A stretch of DNA of 64,000 nt from JAKLIN01 sp049288015. Lineage in GTDB: Archaea > Nanobdellota > Nanobdellia > Pacearchaeales > GW2011-AR1. Below are positions 60,248 through 64,000 of this stretch, piece by piece. The stretch's first letter is position 1, and each line of letters opens with the position of its first letter. Under the pieces are notes generated by a model. That model saw nothing but the letters and a program-made list of their open reading frames with translations, was not told where the DNA came from and did no database searches. The translations under genes were made by a program, and so were the position numbers. Where the stretch lies: contig JBAQGX010000001.1 of assembly GCA_049288015.1 (NCBI GenBank), positions 35,157 to 99,156 on the forward strand. The letters run 5' to 3'.

Positions 60248-61252
60248 ATGACAGAAAAGAATTATGGGGGAGCGGCTCCCTTTAGAAAACAGGGAAAAGG
60301 ATTAAAAGAGATATCTGGAACTAAGTTCATGGAGAAGGAAAAGAAGGCTAAGATTGAATCAGAAGAATCTGATTTTGAAAAACAGAAGATTTTGAAATCA
60401 GGAAAAATAGCATCTCAGGTAAGGGAGTTAATAATGCAAATTGTAAAAAAAGATGTTCTTCTTGTTGAGATTGCTGATAAAATTGAAGATAGAATAGTAG
60501 AACTTGGAGGTAAACCTGCATTTCCTACTAACTTAAGCATTAATGATATTGCAGCACATTATACTCCTTCATTTGAGGATAAAACAAAAGCTCATGGTTT
60601 GCTAAAAATTGATTTTGGAGTTCATATCGATGGTTGGATAGCTGATACTTCAACTTCTATTGACCTTGATAATACTGATGAAAATAAAACGTTGATCAAG
60701 GCTGCAGAAGAAGCTTTGGCAAATGCACTTAAAATTGCTAGAAATGGAGTAACTTTCGGTGAAATTGGTAAAGAAATACAGAGAACTATAGAATCTTACA
60801 AGGCTTATCCTATAATTAATCTATCTGGACATTCAGTCTCTTATTATGATTTGCATTCCGGTGCGACTATACCTAACTACGATAACGGATCTAAGACCGT
60901 TATGGAGGAGGGAACTTACGCAATAGAACCTTTTGCAACTTTTGGAAATGGCAGAGTTTATGATGGAAAACCATCTGGAATATATTCTCTTGTTGATGAG
61001 AAAAATGTTAGAAGCCCCATTGCCAGAATGGTTCTTGATTATATAATTAAAGAATATTCTACTTTGCCTTTCTGTTCTAGGTGGATTGTGAAGAAATTTG
61101 GACAGAGTGCGTTGTTTGGGCTTAAACAATTGGAAGACAATGGGAACCTAAATCAATTTGATCAACTTATTGAGGTTTCTCATAAAAATGTAGCTCAAGC
61201 AGAACATACACTTATTGTTGAGAAAGATAAAATACTCATCACAACAAAGTAG
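60248..61252 (+). CDS. map: Methionine aminopeptidase, type II
   Basis: Removes the N-terminal methionine of new proteins. The metal ligands are visible: Asp pair in LKIDFGVHIDGWIADTS, His in NLSGHSVSYYDLH, Glu in YAIEPFAT and Glu in QAEHTLIVE. The 334 residues include a charged extension of about 45 residues before the catalytic domain, unlike most archaeal enzymes (about 295). A later start at Met29 in MEKEKKAK would shorten it. It is the last gene of the operon and converges with cdc48. Confidence 0.93.
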   Translation: MTEKNYGGAAPFRKQGKGLKEISGTKFMEKEKKAKIESEESDFEKQKILKSGKIASQVRELIMQIVKKDVLLVEIADKIEDRIVELGGKPAFPTNLSINDIAAHYTPSFEDKTKAHGLLKIDFGVHIDGWIADTSTSIDLDNTDENKTLIKAAEEALANALKIARNGVTFGEIGKEIQRTIESYKAYPIINLSGHSVSYYDLHSGATIPNYDNGSKTVMEEGTYAIEPFATFGNGRVYDGKPSGIYSLVDEKNVRSPIARMVLDYIIKEYSTLPFCSRWIVKKFGQSALFGLKQLEDNGNLNQFDQLIEVSHKNVAQAEHTLIVEKDKILITTK

Positions 61253-61255
61253 TTT

Positions 61256-63583
61256 TTATCCGAGGTAGCTTCCGCCAGAAGGAATTGAAACTCTTGCAGA
61301 TTTTATGAAGTTCTCTTCCATCTTTTTATAGACTTCAAATGTTGATTTTGTTACACTTGGTCTGACTTTGTTTAATGCTTCGTCAAAGTGTTTCTTCTGA
61401 ACATATTTTGCGTCTGCAGATTCTCTTAATGAAAGCATAGCGGCTTCTCTTGCGAATGCTTCTAAATCTGCACCAGTATATCCCTCTGTCTGTTTTGCGA
61501 AGTCTTTCAAAAAGTCATCCCTCTCTTTTTCATTGAGTAATTTCTTACTGTCTCCGAGGGGCATTTTTGTGGTATGAATTTTTAAAATATTTTCTCTTGA
61601 TTTTTCATTTGGAGCATCCACTAATAGTATTTTGTCAAATCTTCCTGGTCTTAATAATGCAGAGTCCAGCATATCGGGACGATTTGTTGCTCCAATTATG
61701 ATAACGCTGTTAAGATTTTCTAATCCATCCATTTCTGCAAGCAATTGATTAAGAACCCGTTCTGTTACCTTTGAACCTGCATCCATTCCCCTCTTTCCTG
61801 CTAGTGCATCTATTTCATCAAAGAAAATTATACAAGGGGCAACTTGACGAGCTCTTTCAAATATTTTTCTGACTCCTTCTTCAGATTTTCCAACCCACAT
61901 ACTTAATAGAGATGGTCCTTTTACTTGGATGAAGTTTGCTTCTGATTCTGTTGCTACTGCTTTTGCCAATAAAGTTTTACCTGTTCCAGGAGGTCCATAT
62001 AATAGAATTCCTCTTGATGGACGAATTCCCATTCTTTCAAAACTTTCAGCACGTTTCATAGGCCATTCAACTGCTTCCTTAAGTTCCTGTTTTATGCTTT
62101 CCAATCCACCTACGTTTTCCCATTCAACGTTTGGATTTTCAACAAGAACTTCTCTCATAGCGCTTGGTCTAACAACTTTTAAAGCTTCTTTGAAGTCTTC
62201 ATGTTTAACTATCATTTTCTCTAGAACTTCGGGAGGTATTTCTTCCTCTTTGTCAAGTTTTATTTTTGGAAGGAATTTTCTAAGAACATTCATTGCAGCT
62301 TCTTTTGTCAGTGCTTCCAAATCTGCTCCGACAAACCCGTGAGTCACTCCTGCAAGCTCATCAAGATTTACATCTTTTGCCATTGGAACTCCTCTTGTAT
62401 GAATCTTTAGGATTGATAATCTTCCTTCTTTTCTTGGAGCGTTAAATTCAATTTCCCTGTCAAATCTTCCTGGTCTACGCAATGCAGGATCTATAGAGTT
62501 AACTCGGTTCGTAGCTCCTATGACGATGACTTTTCCTCTTGATTTTAAACCATCCATCATAGTAAGTATCTGTGATACTACTCTTCTTTCAACTTCTCCT
62601 GTTGTTTCCTCTCTTTTCGGAGCAATTGCATCTATTTCATCTATGAATATAATTGAGGGGGCCGTCTTTTCTGCTTCTTCGAAGATATCTCTGATCTTTT
62701 TTTCTGACTCTCCATAAAATTTTGACATTATTTCAGGACCATTTAGTAAAATGAAGTTTGCTTCTGATTCTGTTGCTACTGCTTTTGCCAATAAAGTTTT
62801 ACCTGTTCCAGGAGGTCCATATAGTAATACTCCTTTCGGAGCTTCTATTCCTAGCTTTCTGAAAAGTTCAGGATGTTTCAGAGGGATTTCTACCATTTCT
62901 CTTATCTTTTTTATCTCTTCGCTTAATCCTCCAATATCTTCATAATTTATTTCAGGAATGTTATCTTCTGAAATTTCCACAGCTTTAGAACTTAAGGTTA
63001 ATTCTGTGTTTTCTGTTATCTTGACTGGCTGGTTTGGAGTTGTTGAAACTACTATAAATCTTATTTGAGTTATTCCCCCACTGAAATTTCCAAATCCCAT
63101 TTTTCCAAGGATATCATTTAAATCTCCGAATATGTCTCCCATGTCATCTGACATTAGATCTCTTCTTCTCTGAACTCCACCTAAAACAATGACATCTCCT
63201 TTAATTACAGGTCTTCCAATTAATCCTCTCTTTAAACCTTCAGGATCGCCTTGAATCATAACACCTTGCTGTGCTGGTGCGATAATTATCTTTTTTGCTT
63301 CTTTTACTTCTGCTTTTAATACTGTTACAACATCGCCGATTCCGGTCTTTGCATTCTTTCTCATAATTCCATCTATTCTTATTATGCCCTCTCCAACATC
63401 TGCTGGATATGCACGATCCGCAATTGCGATAGTTTCTCTTCCTCCTTTGATTATAATTGGATCTCCTCTTCGGATATCCAATTCTCTCATGATTTCTGAG
63501 TCTATTCTTGCGACTCCCTTATATGCATCGTCTTGCAATGCCTCCACAACTTTTAATTGAATATTTTCTTTTTTAGTTGCCAT
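61256..63583 (-). CDS. cdc48: Cdc48/VAT AAA ATPase
   Basis: A protein unfoldase of 775 residues. The N-terminal double-psi barrel (IQLKVVEALQDDAYKGVARI) is followed by two AAA domains. D1 and D2 each have Walker A (YGPPGTGKTLLAKAVATESE), Walker B (IIFIDEIDAIAP in D1, IIFFDEIDALAG in D2) and arginine fingers (RRPGRFDREI, LRPGRFDKIL). It probably extracts or unfolds proteins for a proteasome. It overlaps the regulator gene upstream by 11 bases. Confidence 0.97.
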   Translation of the reverse strand: MATKKENIQLKVVEALQDDAYKGVARIDSEIMRELDIRRGDPIIIKGGRETIAIADRAYPADVGEGIIRIDGIMRKNAKTGIGDVVTVLKAEVKEAKKIIIAPAQQGVMIQGDPEGLKRGLIGRPVIKGDVIVLGGVQRRRDLMSDDMGDIFGDLNDILGKMGFGNFSGGITQIRFIVVSTTPNQPVKITENTELTLSSKAVEISEDNIPEINYEDIGGLSEEIKKIREMVEIPLKHPELFRKLGIEAPKGVLLYGPPGTGKTLLAKAVATESEANFILLNGPEIMSKFYGESEKKIRDIFEEAEKTAPSIIFIDEIDAIAPKREETTGEVERRVVSQILTMMDGLKSRGKVIVIGATNRVNSIDPALRRPGRFDREIEFNAPRKEGRLSILKIHTRGVPMAKDVNLDELAGVTHGFVGADLEALTKEAAMNVLRKFLPKIKLDKEEEIPPEVLEKMIVKHEDFKEALKVVRPSAMREVLVENPNVEWENVGGLESIKQELKEAVEWPMKRAESFERMGIRPSRGILLYGPPGTGKTLLAKAVATESEANFIQVKGPSLLSMWVGKSEEGVRKIFERARQVAPCIIFFDEIDALAGKRGMDAGSKVTERVLNQLLAEMDGLENLNSVIIIGATNRPDMLDSALLRPGRFDKILLVDAPNEKSRENILKIHTTKMPLGDSKKLLNEKERDDFLKDFAKQTEGYTGADLEAFAREAAMLSLRESADAKYVQKKHFDEALNKVRPSVTKSTFEVYKKMEENFIKSARVSIPSGGSYLG
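61929..62001. repeat. 73-bp direct repeat copy 1 (inside cdc48 D2)
   Basis: Bases 61929-62001 are identical to 62751-62823. The unit encodes the Walker A region of both ATPase domains. It begins ATGAAGTTTGCTTCTGATTC in the plus sense. Confidence 0.95.
62751..62823. repeat. 73-bp direct repeat copy 2 (inside cdc48 D1)
   Basis: Identical to 61929-62001, 822 bases apart, in the same frame and orientation. Flanking sequence differs at once on both sides, including synonymous changes. Confidence 0.95.
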
Positions 63584-63938
63584 GTTTTATTTGTCCTCCT
63601 AACTCTTCAAAATTTAATGAAATTCTCCCTAAATCTTCAAAGCATAATCTCACCATATCATTCATCATTTTTCTTTGGGATTCCATAAAAGATACAATCT
63701 CTTTTGGAATTGAGACAGCATAACTATTTCCTACTAATCTCATTTTAACGCTGAACTCTTTATTTCTAAGGCCCATAAACTTATTATATTCTTCTAAATC
63801 ATGGGGATGGAATATTTTATCATTACATTTTGGGCATACAACTGCCCTTAATAGAAATCCATTCTTTGCTATGCTTACTTTCTTCATTTCTGCATTACAT
63901 TTGTTACAAAGTATTGTGTTATCGAATACGTCTGCCAT
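63573..63938 (-). CDS. Zinc-ribbon plus AbrB-like regulator
   Basis: A 121-residue protein. The first 45 residues form a zinc ribbon (CNKCNAEM ... CPKCNDKI), the middle has MRLVGNSYAVSIPKEIVSFM, the typical AbrB/MazE/SpoVT strand pattern, and the last part is helical. It is a likely transcription regulator that dimerises through the AbrB fold. It overlaps the cdc48 start by 11 bases, so it probably controls or is co-expressed with the unfoldase. An inverted repeat lies just before its start. Confidence 0.78.
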   Translation of the reverse strand: MADVFDNTILCNKCNAEMKKVSIAKNGFLLRAVVCPKCNDKIFHPHDLEEYNKFMGLRNKEFSVKMRLVGNSYAVSIPKEIVSFMESQRKMMNDMVRLCFEDLGRISLNFEELGGQIKHGN

Positions 63939-63939
63939 T

Positions 63940-63965
63940 TGTGTATATATATTGATGTATACACA
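63940..63965. promoter_or_regulatory. Inverted repeat TGTGTATA-N10-TATACACA before AbrB-like gene
   Basis: An exact 8-bp inverted repeat (63940-63947 and 63958-63965) with a 10-base spacer lies between the start codon and a TATA-like element (TATTTATAAATA, about 63976-63987) for the minus strand. Two half sites one helical turn and a half apart suit a dimeric repressor. Autoregulation is likely but unproven. Confidence 0.55.
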
Positions 63966-64000
63966 TGGTTGGATATATTTATAAATATTTCGGTCTGGGT

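Noticed and set aside
61929..62945. Plus-strand frames with repeated MKFASDSVATAFANKVLPVP inside cdc48
   Set aside because: They are the reverse of the two Walker A regions; the repeat is real but the frames are not genes.

Overview
The window is a gene-dense, AT-rich stretch of an archaeal chromosome. Archaeal information-processing genes dominate: MCM, RFC small and large subunits, FEN1, family B DNA polymerase, HerA, TFE, aIF1A, aIF2-beta, deoxyhypusine synthase, Cdc48/VAT, Elp3, archaeal-type ThrRS, TrpRS, PheRS and ProRS, GatDE, an RNase P p30 protein and eL41. Bacterial-type genes are mixed in: a compact AlaRS, MnmA, GatCAB and a SleB-like wall hydrolase. Many proteins are shortened, and many starts look leaderless behind a TATA box. 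Together this suggests a DPANN archaeon, probably near Woesearchaeota/Pacearchaeota. That placement is inference; no rRNA is present to confirm it.

Layout. 0-8.1 kb: end of a ROK-family gene, AlaRS, two hypotheticals, TFE, rhomboid protease, SpoIIM-like protein, then a divergent SpeD-like/deoxyhypusine synthase pair and a DHH phosphoesterase. 8.1-20.9 kb: a tRNA-charging block with ProRS, HtrA-like protease, tRNA-Arg, GatB, GatD, a nucleotidyltransferase/kinase-like pair, GatE, AspRS, an acidic mini-protein, an orphan gene, GatC, GatA and a metallo-beta-lactamase-fold hydrolase. 21-28 kb: ftsZ with a structured leader, nitroreductase, MnmA, tRNA-Asn, a translation-initiation cluster (KH/Dim2, Nudix, aIF1A, DUF424, DUF5679, aIF2-beta), a HAD protein and a Cys-rich secreted protein. 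28-34 kb: RPA-like protein and MCM, intron-containing tRNA-Ile(UAU), a membrane protein, tRNA-Glu, Elp3, a MazG-like protein and a Trm9-like methyltransferase. 34-46 kb: ThrRS, SleB-like hydrolase, TrpRS, a membrane protein with a degenerate cyclase domain, PheT-HIT-PheS, RNase P p30, HtpX and a PEBP protein. 46-64 kb: eL41, RfcS-Nudix-RfcL, FEN1, a Trm5-like enzyme, HerA, PolB, a GHMP kinase, an NSUN methyltransferase-nucleotidyltransferase-PUA-Map operon, Cdc48 and an AbrB-like regulator.

How the genes fit together. AspRS (apparently non-discriminating) with GatCAB and GatDE would make Asn-tRNA and Gln-tRNA by transamidation. Elp3, a Trm9-like methyltransferase and MnmA could together make mcm5s2U34; a U34 tRNA, tRNA-Glu(UUC), lies beside elp3. 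MCM, RPA, RFC, PolB, FEN1 and HerA form much of a replisome and end-processing set; PolB and FEN1 both carry C-terminal PCNA-binding motifs. No CRISPR array, insertion sequence, integrase or phage gene was seen.

The observations most worth following: a membrane protein whose cyclase-like domain has lost its catalytic residues; a secreted SleB-type hydrolase in an archaeon; a GatE without its GAD insertion; tRNA-Ile(UAU) with a bulge-helix-bulge intron; a PolB with a Trp at the steric-gate position; a divergent SpeD homologue; the unfamiliar gene pair between gatD and gatE; and a 73-bp exact repeat joining the two ATPase domains of cdc48.
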